NCBI RefSeq assembly: GCF_001486165.1
Contig: NZ_LN908975.1
Location: 310,001 to 374,000 of the forward strand
Origin: Bittarella massiliensis (ex Durand et al. 2017)
GTDB lineage: Bacteria; Bacillota; Clostridia; Oscillospirales; Ruminococcaceae
Length of the DNA: 64,000 nucleotides
Direction: 5' to 3'
Every line of letters begins with the position of its first letter. Within the stretch, counting starts at the first letter, position 1. Shown piece after piece: positions 8,019 through 16,564 of the stretch. The notes under the pieces are model-generated. The model ran no database searches, had not been told where the DNA came from, and saw nothing but the letters and a program-made list of their open reading frames with translations. A program made the position numbers and the translations under genes.

Positions 8019-8546
8019 CTAGCGCTTGAGCCGGGCGGTGACGGCGTCCACCCCTTTGGCGATCTCCTCGCGGGCGCTCTCCAGGGCGGCGGTGGGGGAG
8101 GCCCCCTCGGCGGGCTCGGGCCCCAGGGCCAGGTAGAAGAGATAGTCGCCCACCCGCACCACCTGGGCGACCTGGGCCTTGGGGCTGTCGGGGTACTCGC
8201 GGGCGGCCTTGTCCCGGTAGGCGGCCAGCTCCTCCTCCAGGGCGTCGGCCTCTCCCTCCTTGGCCTTGACGGCGATGAAGGTGTCGGGGTGTTCGGAGAG
8301 GGCGGCCTCCTCGGCGATGACCTCGTCCATCTTTTCGCGGGTCAGGCCGTACTTGCGGGACAGGGTGTCGTTGTCGATGGCCAGGGAGGGGTAGTACCCC
8401 TCGCCGTAGAGGGCCTTGACCTCCCGGTGGATGGCCGAGAGGTCGGCGTCGCTGGAGGAGCCGTTGGAGTCGTTGCCGCAGCCGGTAAAGGCCAGCAGGG
8501 CGGCCAGGAGCAGGGGGAGCAGGCGGGTGAAGGGGGTGTGGCGCAT
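8019..8546 (-). CDS. DUF4358 lipoprotein
   Basis: A 175-residue secreted lipoprotein of unknown function. It has a positively charged start, a hydrophobic segment and a lipobox (LAFTGC, predicted lipidated Cys23), followed by an S/D-rich linker. The rest resembles the DUF4358 family common in Clostridia, with the conserved pattern [12 protein letters not shown] and a helical [16 protein letters not shown] segment. It should be anchored on the outside of the cytoplasmic membrane. It is flanked by terminators on both sides and so is probably transcribed alone. Confidence 0.75.
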   Translation of the reverse strand: MRHTPFTRLLPLLLAALLAFTGCGNDSNGSSSDADLSAIHREVKALYGEGYYPSLAIDNDTLSRKYGLTREKMDEVIAEEAALSEHPDTFIAVKAKEGEADALEEELAAYRDKAAREYPDSPKAQVAQVVRVGDYLFYLALGPEPAEGASPTAALESAREEIAKGVDAVTARLKR

Positions 8547-8575
8547 GGCGGTCGTACCTCGATTCTCGATTTCAA

Positions 8576-8602
8576 GGCCGCCGGGAAAGGGCGGCCCTTT
8601 TT
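8576..8602 (+). terminator. Plus-strand terminator-like hairpin
   Basis: GGCCGCC (8576-8582) and GGCGGCC (8590-8596) pair perfectly and are followed by CTTTTT on the plus strand. No plus-strand gene lies upstream, so its role is unclear. It sits just upstream of the minus-strand lipoprotein gene. Confidence 0.4.
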
Positions 8603-8636
8603 CCAGAGTGTTTCCCGGCCGGGCGCCGTTATGCGC

Positions 8637-8672
8637 AAAAAAGCCGCCGGCAAAAAGGCGGGCGGCTTTTTT
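8637..8672. terminator. Bidirectional terminator after the nucleoside hydrolase
   Basis: The stem AAAAAAGCCGCC (8637-8648) with GGCGGCTTTTTT (8661-8672) gives a T-tract on either strand. It lies 15 nt past the minus-strand stop at 8688. Confidence 0.8.
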
Positions 8673-8687
8673 GTGAAAAGCGAGGAT

Positions 8688-9689
8688 CTAGCGGGAGTAG
8701 CGGGCGCAGATGTCGAGCAGCATCCGGTTGAATTTGTCGCGGTCGGCGTCCAGGGCGACCCAGCAGTTGTCTGGCAGGTTGTGGAGCTTGCGGGTGTCCA
8801 CGATGGTCTGGCCGTCGGCAAAGCCGCCGGAGATGTCCACGTCCACCCGGGTGTGCAGCAGGCCGGGGAGGACGCTGGGGTCGATGACATAGGCCACGCA
8901 GAGGGCGTCGTGAATGGGGCAGAGGTCGGGCTCGTGCAGGGGCTGCAAGAGGTTGTAGGCCCGGGTGCGGATTTCGATGAGCTGGGCCACCATCTCCCCC
9001 ACGGGGGTGTGCAGGTCGCGGTAGAGCTGGGCCTCTTCCAGCCGGGTGGAGGCCTTGTGGGTGGCGTCCAGCGGCACCAGCACCACCTTGGCCCCGCAGG
9101 TGAGGACGATCTCGGCGGCCTCGGGGTCCTTCCAGATGTTGAACTCGGCCGCGGCGGTGGAGTTGCGCTCGGTGTGGCCGCCGCCCATGATGACGATCTC
9201 CTCGATGTTCTCCACCACGGTGGGGTCGGCCCGCAGCACCATGGCGATGTTGGTCAGCGGCCCCACCGGGATGAGGGTGACCTTTTCGGGGCAGGACTTG
9301 ATGGTGCGGATGTACCAGGGGATGAAGTTTTCATCCACCGGCTTGAGGGTGGCCCTGGGCAGGTCGAACTCCTTGGGGTGGTAGCAGATCTCGCGGCCCT
9401 GGTCGTCGTACTGGGTGGTGGGGGTCATGGGCTGGTGCAGCCGCCCGGGGTTGAGCTCTTTGACCAGGGGGACGTCCATCCCCTTGACCACGGGGATGCG
9501 CTCCTGCGCCCCCAGCAGCTCGACGATGCGCAGGGTGTTTTCCAGGGTGTAGCACAGGGGCTGGTTGCCGTTGACCGCGCAGACCCCCAACAGGTCGATG
9601 TCGGGAGAGAGATCGGCCATGATGATGGCGATGGCGTCGTCGGAACCGGTGTCCACGTCGAGGATGACTTTTCGGGGTGTCGATTGCAT
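8688..9689 (-). CDS. Inosine-uridine-type nucleoside N-ribohydrolase
   Basis: A 333-residue cytosolic nucleoside hydrolase that splits the N-glycosidic bond of ribonucleosides for base salvage. It carries the family's calcium-binding N-terminal motif DVDTGSDDA (residues 11-19) and the glycine-rich IMGGGH motif. A PIHDA segment near residue 245 holds the conserved His-Asp pair. Length is typical for the family. The substrate (purine or pyrimidine) cannot be read from the sequence. It has a clear own promoter and AAAGGAGGG ribosome site and is followed by a strong terminator. Confidence 0.88.
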   Translation of the reverse strand: MQSTPRKVILDVDTGSDDAIAIIMADLSPDIDLLGVCAVNGNQPLCYTLENTLRIVELLGAQERIPVVKGMDVPLVKELNPGRLHQPMTPTTQYDDQGREICYHPKEFDLPRATLKPVDENFIPWYIRTIKSCPEKVTLIPVGPLTNIAMVLRADPTVVENIEEIVIMGGGHTERNSTAAAEFNIWKDPEAAEIVLTCGAKVVLVPLDATHKASTRLEEAQLYRDLHTPVGEMVAQLIEIRTRAYNLLQPLHEPDLCPIHDALCVAYVIDPSVLPGLLHTRVDVDISGGFADGQTIVDTRKLHNLPDNCWVALDADRDKFNRMLLDICARYSR

Positions 9690-9727
9690 GGGAAAACCCT
9701 CCTTTTATTGCCTTGGCTTTGAATTTT

Positions 9728-9757
9728 AGTATAGGGGCAGCTTTTGGGGGAGGTCAA
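9728..9757 (-). promoter_or_regulatory. Promoter of the nucleoside hydrolase gene
   Basis: On the minus strand TTGACC (9757-9752) and TATACT (9733-9728) are spaced 18 bp, upstream of the AAAGGAGGG site. Confidence 0.7.
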
Positions 9758-9830
9758 GGGGAAAGTGGGGTTTTCTCCCAAACGCTGCAAAGGGGCGGGG
9801 CGGCTTTGTGAAAAGGCCACAGTTGCCCGC

Positions 9831-9867
9831 AAAAAAGCCCCCCGCAGCGCAGTGCTGCGGGGGGCTT
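9831..9867 (-). terminator. Terminator of the AEC transporter gene
   Basis: A 12-bp GC-rich stem (9854-9865 with 9837-9848) is followed by TTTTTT on the minus strand (9836-9831), 27 nt past the stop at 9894. Confidence 0.85.
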
Positions 9868-9893
9868 ACAGGTGCGAGGGAAACCGACCGCCC

Positions 9894-10838
9894 TCACACG
9901 GGGATGAGGAAGGTGGAGAGGAAGAGGACGGCGGGGATGGTGATGACCGAGCAGATGGTGGTGACCGCCACGATCTTGCCGGCGTAGACGTCGTCGGCGC
10001 CGAAGATGTTGGCGAACATGGCCGTGGCCACCGCCGAGGGGGTGGAACTGGCAATCAGGTTGACCATCACCGCGAACTCGATGTTGTCGATGCCGGTCTG
10101 GCAGAGGAGCCAACCCAGCCCCAAAATCAGCAGGGGGCAGAGCAGCAGGCGGGCCGCCGCCACCTGGAAGACCTCCCTGTTTTTCACCAGCTCTTTGGGC
10201 TTTACGTTGGAGATGAGGATGCCGATGATCAGCATGGAGGAGGCGGTGTTCAGGTTGGCGATGTTCTGAATGGCCCCGGTGAAGACGGTGGGCGGGGTGA
10301 AGCGGCAGATGTAGAGCAGGAAGCCGATGGCCGCCCCGATGTTGCTGGGGTTGATGAGGGCCTTTTTCAGGTTGATTTTATAGCGGCCGTTTGACACCTC
10401 TTTGGCGCCGTTGGTCCACATGAAGATGCCCGAGGCCGCCAGGAAGCCCACCAGCAGGAACACCCCGGTGGAGCCCAGACTGGCCTGCACCAGGGGGATG
10501 CCGATGAACCCGGCGTTGGAGTAGCCGGTGCCGTAGCGGTTGATGCCGTTTAGGGGGTCGCCCTTTTTGCGGAAGATCAGGGTGCCGGTGAGGACGCAGA
10601 TGCCCTGCACCACCACCCCCAGCGCAAAGGCGTAGAGGAAGAGGCGAAACTCGGCCGCGTCAAAGGGGCGCAGGAAGGAGTTGATGATCAGCATGGGGGA
10701 GACCAGGTAGAGCAGGATGTTGCTCAGGGGGGTGGTGAGGGCGTCGCTGATCTTGCCGGTCTTTTTCAGCAGGATGCCGCAGACGGCGATGATGACCATC
10801 ACCACGACCTGGCCGGATACTGCAAGGGCAATTTCCAT
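9894..10838 (-). CDS. AEC-family (auxin efflux carrier-like) transporter
   Basis: A 314-residue integral membrane protein with about ten hydrophobic segments in two blocks of five, as expected of the AEC/malonate-permease family. Landmarks include the first helix VVVMVIIAVCGILLKK, the YSNAGFIGIPL segment and a later SSTPSAVATAMFANIF segment. Bacterial members export or import small organic acids, but the substrate is not readable. I chose ATG 10836-10838; upstream in-frame codons lie in non-conserved sequence. It is transcribed alone or after the YdbC-like gene, and a strong terminator follows. Confidence 0.85.
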   Translation of the reverse strand: MEIALAVSGQVVVMVIIAVCGILLKKTGKISDALTTPLSNILLYLVSPMLIINSFLRPFDAAEFRLFLYAFALGVVVQGICVLTGTLIFRKKGDPLNGINRYGTGYSNAGFIGIPLVQASLGSTGVFLLVGFLAASGIFMWTNGAKEVSNGRYKINLKKALINPSNIGAAIGFLLYICRFTPPTVFTGAIQNIANLNTASSMLIIGILISNVKPKELVKNREVFQVAAARLLLCPLLILGLGWLLCQTGIDNIEFAVMVNLIASSTPSAVATAMFANIFGADDVYAGKIVAVTTICSVITIPAVLFLSTFLIPV

Positions 10839-10906
10839 AGGGGGTGCACTGTCCTCTCTGTGATGGGATTTGGGGCGGCCCGCCGCAGGGCCGAAAGGGG
10901 CGGGGG

Positions 10907-11155
10907 TTAGAGGGCGGGCTCGTCGTCCGGGGCCTCGATCTCCAGTTCCATCAGCAGCTCTTTGAGGGAGTAGAGCTCCTCTTTGGTGATGGTGACGCCC
11001 TTGCCCATCTTGCTGTGGTCGGGGGACCACTCGCGGATGTCGTACTTGGGCTCCCGCTCGTTCCAACTGATGAGGTTGAGCTCTTTGGTCCAGCCCTTGG
11101 CGTTTTCAGAGAGAACGCCGATCATGTCCACAATTTCGTATTTGAATTCTGCCAA
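10907..11155 (-). CDS. YdbC/PC4-like DNA-binding protein
   Basis: An 82-residue protein resembling the PC4-fold YdbC family of Firmicutes, which binds single-stranded DNA as a dimer and whose cellular role is unclear. The conserved part runs from KGWTKELNLISWN through PKYDIREWSPDH to MGKGVTITKEEL. Start TTG (11155-11153) is 9 nt after AGGAGG; longer readings have no support. It lies 68 bp upstream of the AEC transporter on the same strand and could share its transcript. Confidence 0.75.
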   Translation of the reverse strand: MAEFKYEIVDMIGVLSENAKGWTKELNLISWNEREPKYDIREWSPDHSKMGKGVTITKEELYSLKELLMELEIEAPDDEPAL

Positions 11156-11299
11156 TTTGAAATACCTCCTGAAAGTCGGCGGGCGCTCTTCGCCCGGCCG
11201 CTGTGTTCTCGCCGATGCTGCGCCGGGGCGGGTGGTACCGCACTTCCCGGGCGCATCCATTTGTATATCATAGCACACTCCCGCCCGCAAAAAAAGCAT

Positions 11300-12035
11300 G
11301 AAAACCAATTTTTGACCCCTTTTTCGACCGGGGAAGGGGGATGGTCTGGAGGGGGAGGAGGAGGGAGACTGGCGAAGTGGGGGAGGTGGCCGCCCCGCTG
11401 TTTTTTGACTGGGAGAGGGGGCGGTGAGGGAGGGGAGGAGAAAAAACCGGCAAAAGAGGGGGATGGCAGTGGTCATTCTCTCTTTTTTGAGCGAGGATAG
11501 AAGCGTTCTGGTGGGGGAAAGGGCGAGAGAAAACGGAGAAGTGGGGAGGCGGTGGTGCGTTCCCCTTTTTCGACCGGAGAAGGGGGGACTGCCTCGGCGG
11601 GAAGGGGCGGGAGAAAATAGCGGAGCGGAGGTGACGGTGGCGGCCCCACTTTGTCGCTCAGGAAAGGAGGTACCCGGCAGGGACGGATCGGGGAAGTCGG
11701 TGAAGCGGGAATGGAGGCGGCAATGGCCCCCTTTTTCAATTGAGGATGAGAGGCGCTCCGGCGGGGAGAAGGATGGGAGGAAACGGCGAAGAGGGGGGAG
11801 AGGCAACAGTGCCCTCTTTTTCGACCGGGGATAGGGGTGTTTTGGCAGAGGGCAGGACCGGGGAAATCGGTGAAACGGGGGTGACGGCGATGCCCTTTTT
11901 TAACCGAGGGGAGGGAAAGCACCACAGCGCAAGGGGAGGGAGGAGAAAAACGGGCAGAGCGGCAGAGACAGCGGCAATACCCCCCTTTTGCCACCGGCGC
12001 GCAGAGAGGGCGAGGGGCGAAAAAAGATTGGCAAA
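11300..12035. repeat. Degenerate tandem array, unit about 84 bp, about nine copies
   Basis: A core like CCCCTTTTTCGACCGGGGA recurs near 11315, 11395, 11478, 11561, 11645, 11728, 11811, 11893 and 11980, giving a spacing of about 82-87 bp. Between cores are purine-rich stretches (GGAGGAGAAAAACCGGC-like). Copies have diverged by substitution and small length changes. Both strands stay open for long stretches because of base bias, but no frame looks like a known protein. A lone similar unit occurs near 16450. It lies between the YdbC-like gene and the T-box promoter. Confidence 0.75.
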
Positions 12036-12041
12036 GGGCGG

Positions 12042-12070
12042 TTGACAACCCTGGTGGATTGTGGTATTTT
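12042..12070 (+). promoter_or_regulatory. Promoter of the T-box operon
   Basis: TTGACA (12042-12047) and TATTTT (12065-12070) are 17 bp apart, immediately before the T-box leader. Confidence 0.75.
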
Positions 12071-12076
12071 GGGGCT

Positions 12077-12425
12077 ACAGCAAAGAGCAAAAAAGCCCAG
12101 AAGGGGACAGCGGACCAGACGGGACCTTACAGAGAAGCGCCGGTTGGTGAAAGGCGTGAAGGAAACCGTGTGGAAGGGCCTTGGCCCGGCGGACCGTTCC
12201 GCCGCCGATCACCCCGGAGCTGCGCAGTGAAACCCAAAAGGGGAGTAAGTGTCGCCGGTATCCCACCGTTAGAGGGGAGCGTGTTGTTGGACACGGCTGA
12301 GCGGCCCTTTTGAGGGGCAACTGAGAGTGGTACCGCGGAGCAGCGATGAAAAATAGTCGGCTTCGTCTCTCTGAACCGATCCGCCCGAGAGGGCGGGTCG
12401 GTCAGGGGGGCGGGGCCTTTTTTCT
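12077..12425 (+). promoter_or_regulatory. T-box riboswitch leader
   Basis: An approximately 350-nt leader has the hallmark TGGTACCGCG antiterminator bulge (12328-12337). Upstream is a stem I region with the distal GGTTGGTGAAA-type element, and downstream a 12-bp terminator stem (12375-12386 with 12391-12402) and a CCTTTTTT run (12417-12423). T-boxes sense uncharged tRNA and relieve termination. The specifier codon could not be assigned safely: the likely loop reads GCGGACCGTT, with GAC (Asp) or ACC (Thr) as candidates. The genes it controls are a regulator and an acyl-CoA ligase rather than an aminoacyl-tRNA synthetase. Confidence 0.88.
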
Positions 12426-12489
12426 TGCCTTCACGGCAGGGCCCACGTCCAACAGGGAAACAAAACCAGAGTCAGAGGAGGACATTGCA

Positions 12490-13071
12490 ATGCTGCAAAA
12501 TGAAATCAGCCAAATTGCCGAGAGACTGCGGGGCCTGCGCCAGATGACCGACACCACCCCCGAGGAGATGGCCCAGGTCACCGACACCGCGGTGGAGGAG
12601 TACCTGCGCCTGGAGGAGGGGGAGGAGGATTTCTCCTTCACCTTCCTCTACAACTGCGCCAAACACCTGGGGGTGGACCTGACCGAACTGATCACCGGCG
12701 AGATGCCGAAGCTGTCCTTTTTCACCGTGGTGCGCCGGGGCGAGGGGATGCCCATCCGCCGCCGGGCGGGGTTTGAGTACCAGCACCTGGCCTATCTGCT
12801 GCGGGGGCGGATGTGCGAGCCCTTTTTGGTCAAAGCTCCCTATCGGAAGGAAGAGCAAAACCAGGAGATCGCCCTCTCCCGCCACAAGGGGCAGGAGTTC
12901 GACTTTGTCCTCAAGGGGAGCCTGAAGGTGCGCATTGAGGACCACTACACGGTGCTGCACGCGGGGGATTCGATCTACTACGACTCCAGCCACGGGCACG
13001 GGATGATCGCCGCCGAGGGCGAGGACTGCGAATTTTTGGCAATGGTTGTGGAAGGGCGTGACGAGAAGTGA
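12490..13071 (+). CDS. XRE-family regulator with C-terminal cupin
   Basis: A 193-residue predicted transcription factor. An N-terminal helix-turn-helix (about residues 8-65, including MTDTTPEEMAQVTDTAVEEY) is followed by a cupin domain (about 105-185, with HAGDSIYYDSSHGH) that may bind a small ligand. I chose ATG 12490, preceded by GAGGAGG; the longer in-frame reading extends back into the T-box terminator. The next gene's GTG overlaps its stop, so the two are translationally coupled. The pairing suggests it senses a substrate or product of the ligase. Confidence 0.88.
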   Translation: MLQNEISQIAERLRGLRQMTDTTPEEMAQVTDTAVEEYLRLEEGEEDFSFTFLYNCAKHLGVDLTELITGEMPKLSFFTVVRRGEGMPIRRRAGFEYQHLAYLLRGRMCEPFLVKAPYRKEEQNQEIALSRHKGQEFDFVLKGSLKVRIEDHYTVLHAGDSIYYDSSHGHGMIAAEGEDCEFLAMVVEGRDEK

Positions 13072-14729
13072 GCGAGATGATCTACCAGAGATTTACCGAG
13101 GAGACGGTGGACGAAAAGGGGCGGCTGACCGGCATCTCCTTTCACCCGCCGGAGCACTTTAACTTTGCCTTTGACGTGATGGACGAACTGGGGCGGACCA
13201 AACCCGACGAGCGGGCCATGGTCTGGCTGTCCGAGGCAATGGAGGAGCGGGTCTTCACCTTTGGGGACTTCAAGCGGGAGTCCTCTCGGGCGGCCCACTA
13301 CTTTGCCAACATGGGCATCGGCAAGGGGGACGTGGTGATGCTGGTGCTCAAGCGCCACTACCAGTTCTGGTTTGCGGTGCTGGCGCTGCACAAGCTGGGG
13401 GCAATCGTCATCCCCGCCACCAACCAGCTGATGAAGAAGGACTTTGTCTACCGCTTCAACGCCGCGCGGGTGAAGGCCATCGTCTGCACCTGCGACGGGA
13501 CGGTGGCCGACGAGGTGGACCTGGCCATGGCGGAGAGCCCCACGGTGGAGCTGAAAATCTGCGTCAACGGGGAGCGGCCGGGCTGGCGGCCCTTTGACGC
13601 GGAGTACGGGGCCTTCCCCGGCGAGTTTCCCCGCCCGGCCCCCGAGGAGGCGCCGGACAACGAGGACCCGATGCTGATGTTCTTCACCTCCGGCACCACC
13701 GGGTACCCGAAAATCGCGGCCCACTCCTTCACCTACCCGCTGGGGCATGTGGTGACCGCCCGCTGGTGGCACAACAACCGGCCGGGGGGACTGCACTTCA
13801 CCATCTCCGACACCGGCTGGGGGAAGGCCATGTGGGGGAAACTCTACGGCCAGTGGCTGTGTGAGGACTGCATCTTCACCTACGATTTCGACCGCTTTGA
13901 CGCCAACAAGATCCTGCCCCTGTTTGCCAAGTACCACATCACCACCTTCTGCGCGCCGCCCACCATGTACCGCTTCTTTATAAAGGAAGACCTGAGCAGG
14001 TACGACCTGTCCTCCCTGGTCTACTCCAACACCGCCGGCGAGGCCCTCAACCCCGAGGTGTTCCGCCAGTGGAAGGCGGCCACCGGCCTGACCTTGATGG
14101 AGGGCTTTGGCCAGACCGAGACCACCCTGACGGTGGGCAACCTGCTGGGAGCCGAGCCGCGGATGGGTGCCATGGGCAAGCCCAGCCCCCAGTACGACGT
14201 GGACATTGTGGACGAAAACGGCCGCTCCTGTGTGCCCGGCGCGGTGGGGGAGATCGTCATCCGCACCGACAAGGGGAAGCCCTGCGGGATGTTCATCGGC
14301 TACTACCTGGACGAGGCCCTGACAAGGGAGGCCTGGCACGACGGGATGTACCACACCGGCGACACCGCCTGGCGGGATGAGGACGGCTACTTCTTCTTTG
14401 TGGGGCGCACCGACGACGTGATCAAGTCCTCCGGCTACCGGATCGGGCCGTTTGAGATCGAGAGCGTCATCATGGAGCACCCCTCGGTGCTGGAGTGCGC
14501 GGTGACGGCGGCCCCCGACCCGGTGCGGGGCCAGGTGGTGAAGGCCACCATCGTGCTGGCCCGGGGCTATGCCCCCAGCGAGGAGCTGAAAAAGGAGATC
14601 CAGCAGTACGTGAAAAAGAACACCGCCCCCTACAAGTACCCGCGGATCGTGGAGTTTGTGGAGGAGCTGCCCAAGACCATCAGCGGCAAGATCCGCCGGG
14701 TGGAGTTGCGGCAGGAGGCACAGAAGTAG
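13068..14729 (+). CDS. AMP-dependent acyl-CoA synthetase (medium-chain/aryl type)
   Basis: A 553-residue enzyme of the ANL superfamily that activates a carboxylic acid with ATP to an acyl-adenylate and then a CoA thioester. Visible motifs are the A3 phosphate-binding loop FFTSGTTGYPK (205-215), a YHTGDTAW segment, the hinge region GYRIGPFEIE and the C-terminal catalytic lysine motif ISGKIRR. It is most like the ACSM/medium-chain or branched acid ligases of Clostridia; the exact acid is unknown. The GTG start overlaps the preceding TGA by 4 nt. Control by a T-box implies the acid is linked to amino-acid breakdown or synthesis, which is inference. Confidence 0.88.
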   Translation: MSEMIYQRFTEETVDEKGRLTGISFHPPEHFNFAFDVMDELGRTKPDERAMVWLSEAMEERVFTFGDFKRESSRAAHYFANMGIGKGDVVMLVLKRHYQFWFAVLALHKLGAIVIPATNQLMKKDFVYRFNAARVKAIVCTCDGTVADEVDLAMAESPTVELKICVNGERPGWRPFDAEYGAFPGEFPRPAPEEAPDNEDPMLMFFTSGTTGYPKIAAHSFTYPLGHVVTARWWHNNRPGGLHFTISDTGWGKAMWGKLYGQWLCEDCIFTYDFDRFDANKILPLFAKYHITTFCAPPTMYRFFIKEDLSRYDLSSLVYSNTAGEALNPEVFRQWKAATGLTLMEGFGQTETTLTVGNLLGAEPRMGAMGKPSPQYDVDIVDENGRSCVPGAVGEIVIRTDKGKPCGMFIGYYLDEALTREAWHDGMYHTGDTAWRDEDGYFFFVGRTDDVIKSSGYRIGPFEIESVIMEHPSVLECAVTAAPDPVRGQVVKATIVLARGYAPSEELKKEIQQYVKKNTAPYKYPRIVEFVEELPKTISGKIRRVELRQEAQK

Positions 14730-14745
14730 GCGACTGTCAAAAAGC

Positions 14746-14788
14746 AAAAAAGGGCCCGAGACCGAAGGCGCGGTCTCGGGCCTTTTTT
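14746..14788. terminator. Bidirectional terminator between convergent genes
   Basis: A 12-bp stem GGCCCGAGACCG (14753-14764) with its complement (14771-14782) is flanked by an A-run and TTTTTT. It serves the ligase operon and the convergent AGCS symporter. Confidence 0.9.
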
Positions 14789-14801
14789 GTTGTGGAATGG
14801 G

Positions 14802-16181
14802 TCACTGCCGCCCCTTTTTGGCCTTGGCGAGCAGGGGGGACCGGGCGTAGTCGCGGTAGAGGCGGGAGGCGGAGCCGGAGAGGGCCAACAGGCCCAGCAG
14901 GTTGGGGATGACCATCAGCCCGTTGAAGAGGTCGGCCAGGGACCAGACCAGTTCCAGCTTGAGCAGGGAACCCAGGACGATGAAGCCCACCACCAGCAGG
15001 GCATAGGGGAGGACGGCCTTTTTGCCGAAGAGGTAGACGATGTTCTGCTGGCCGAAGAAGAACCAGCCCACGATGGTGGAGAAGGCGAAGAAGAGCAGGC
15101 AGATGGCGATGAAGCTGTTGCCGAACGAGCCGAAGGTGGCGGTGAAGGCCGCCTGGGTCAGCTCGATCCCGTCTGCTCCCGAGCCGTACTGGCCGCTGGT
15201 GAGGATCACCAGGGCGGTGAGGGTGAGGACCACAAAGGTGTCGATGAAGACCCCCATCATGGCGACGACGCCCTGCTGGCAGGGGTGCTCCACCTGGGCC
15301 AGGGCGTGGGCGTGGGGGGTGGAGCCCATCCCGGCCTCGTTGGAGAAGAGGCCGCGGGCCACCCCGTAGCGCATGGCCTTTTGCACCCCGATGCCGCAGG
15401 CGCCCCCCAGCACGGCGGTGGGGGAGAAGGCGCCCACAAAGATCTGGCGGAAGGCGTCGCCGATGGAGCCGGCGTGAAAGGCCAGGGCGACGGCGCAGCC
15501 CAGGATGTAGACGACGGCCATGAAGGGGACGATTTTCTCGGTGAGGGAGGCGATGCGGCGGATGCCGCCGATAAAGACAAAGCCGGCCAGCACGGCGATG
15601 ACGATGCCCACGACCAGTTTGTTGGCGCCAAAGGCGGTGGCGAAGGCCGAGGAGATGGAGTTGGCCTGGACCATGTTCCCCATAAAGCCCAGGGCGAGGA
15701 TGATGAAGACCGAGAAGAGGACGGCCAGCACCCTGCCGAAACGCCCTTTAAAGGCGGCTTTTATGTAGTAGACCGGCCCGCCGATGACCGCGCCGTCCTT
15801 TTGGGTGCGGTGGGCCTGTGCCAGGCTGGCCTCGGCAAAGATGGTGGCCATGCCGAAGAAGGCGGAGAGCCACATCCAGAAGATGGCGCCGGGCCCGCCC
15901 ATGACGATGGCGGTGGCGGCCCCCGCCAGGTTGCCGGTGCCCACCTGGGCGGCCACGGCGGTGGCCAGGGACTGAAACGAGCTCATGCCGTCGTCGCCGG
16001 CCTTTTTCCCGCTGAAGCGGATCTTGCCGAAGACCTCTTTACAGCTCTGGCCGAAGCGGCGTACCTGCACGAATCGCAGGCGGAAGGTGAAATAGATGCC
16101 CGCCCCGCAGAGCAGAAAGAGGAGGAAGTAGTTCCAGAGATAGTCGTTTGCAACCGATACGAGAGATTCCAAAAATGACAT
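14802..16181 (-). CDS. Sodium:alanine symporter (AGCS family)
   Basis: A 459-residue membrane protein with about eleven hydrophobic segments. It has family landmarks such as AAQVGTGNLAGAATAIVMGG, GGPVYYIKAA and GLFSNEAGMGSTPHAHA. Members import alanine or glycine with sodium ions. I chose ATG 16179-16181 after AGGGGC; the longer reading crosses the promoter. It is transcribed alone from a good promoter and shares a bidirectional terminator with the acyl-CoA ligase. Confidence 0.92.
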   Translation of the reverse strand: MSFLESLVSVANDYLWNYFLLFLLCGAGIYFTFRLRFVQVRRFGQSCKEVFGKIRFSGKKAGDDGMSSFQSLATAVAAQVGTGNLAGAATAIVMGGPGAIFWMWLSAFFGMATIFAEASLAQAHRTQKDGAVIGGPVYYIKAAFKGRFGRVLAVLFSVFIILALGFMGNMVQANSISSAFATAFGANKLVVGIVIAVLAGFVFIGGIRRIASLTEKIVPFMAVVYILGCAVALAFHAGSIGDAFRQIFVGAFSPTAVLGGACGIGVQKAMRYGVARGLFSNEAGMGSTPHAHALAQVEHPCQQGVVAMMGVFIDTFVVLTLTALVILTSGQYGSGADGIELTQAAFTATFGSFGNSFIAICLLFFAFSTIVGWFFFGQQNIVYLFGKKAVLPYALLVVGFIVLGSLLKLELVWSLADLFNGLMVIPNLLGLLALSGSASRLYRDYARSPLLAKAKKGRQ

Positions 16182-16217
16182 GATAACGCCCCTTTTTTCT
16201 TTTGTCACACGTTTGGC

Positions 16218-16246
16218 AGTATACCAGAGAAAGGGGCGGTTGTCTA
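16218..16246 (-). promoter_or_regulatory. Promoter of the AGCS symporter gene
   Basis: On the minus strand TAGACA (16246-16241) and TATACT (16223-16218) are 17 bp apart, 37 bp before the start codon. Confidence 0.7.
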
Positions 16247-16342
16247 CAATAAAAATGCAGGTGTATTCCATACAGAGACAATCTGGCGGGCTGTCGGTTG
16301 GTGAAGGACAAAATTAAAAAGAAACAAAACGGTTAAAAATAG

Positions 16343-16371
16343 TTGCAAATTAGAAACAAAAGCGGTATACT
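16343..16371 (+). promoter_or_regulatory. Plus-strand promoter upstream of the tail module
   Basis: TTGCAA (16343-16348) and TATACT (16366-16371) are 17 bp apart. The -10 lies in GCGGTATACTG (16362-16372), which recurs exactly at 17225-17235 behind the regulator gene. The transcript would pass antisense through the small minus-strand gene at 16565 and reach the regulator at 16816. A lone copy of the 84-bp-type repeat lies in between, near 16450. Confidence 0.6.
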
Positions 16372-16564
16372 GTACTTACGGAGTTGCGAAAAAGAAATAG
16401 AGGGCGTCGGCCAAAAGTGGCATGGCGCCTGAATGGTGAACGGCCCTGCTCCCCCCTTTTTTGGCTGGGGTAGTTGCCGGCGAACAGGCTGGGAGAAAAG
16501 CACAGATGAAGAGGCGCTGCGCCAAGGGGGAGGTGCGCCTCTATCGTTTCTGAAAAGAAACGAA

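Noticed and set aside
7935-9722. A 595-codon open frame on the plus strand
   Set aside because: It lies opposite the lipoprotein and nucleoside hydrolase genes and runs through two terminators.
11300-12035. CRISPR array
   Set aside because: Units are about 84 bp with diverged copies and no constant 23-40 bp repeat with unique spacers, and no cas genes are near.
12978-14747. Long minus-strand frame opposite the acyl-CoA ligase
   Set aside because: No ribosome site or recognisable domain. The plus-strand product has all ANL motifs.
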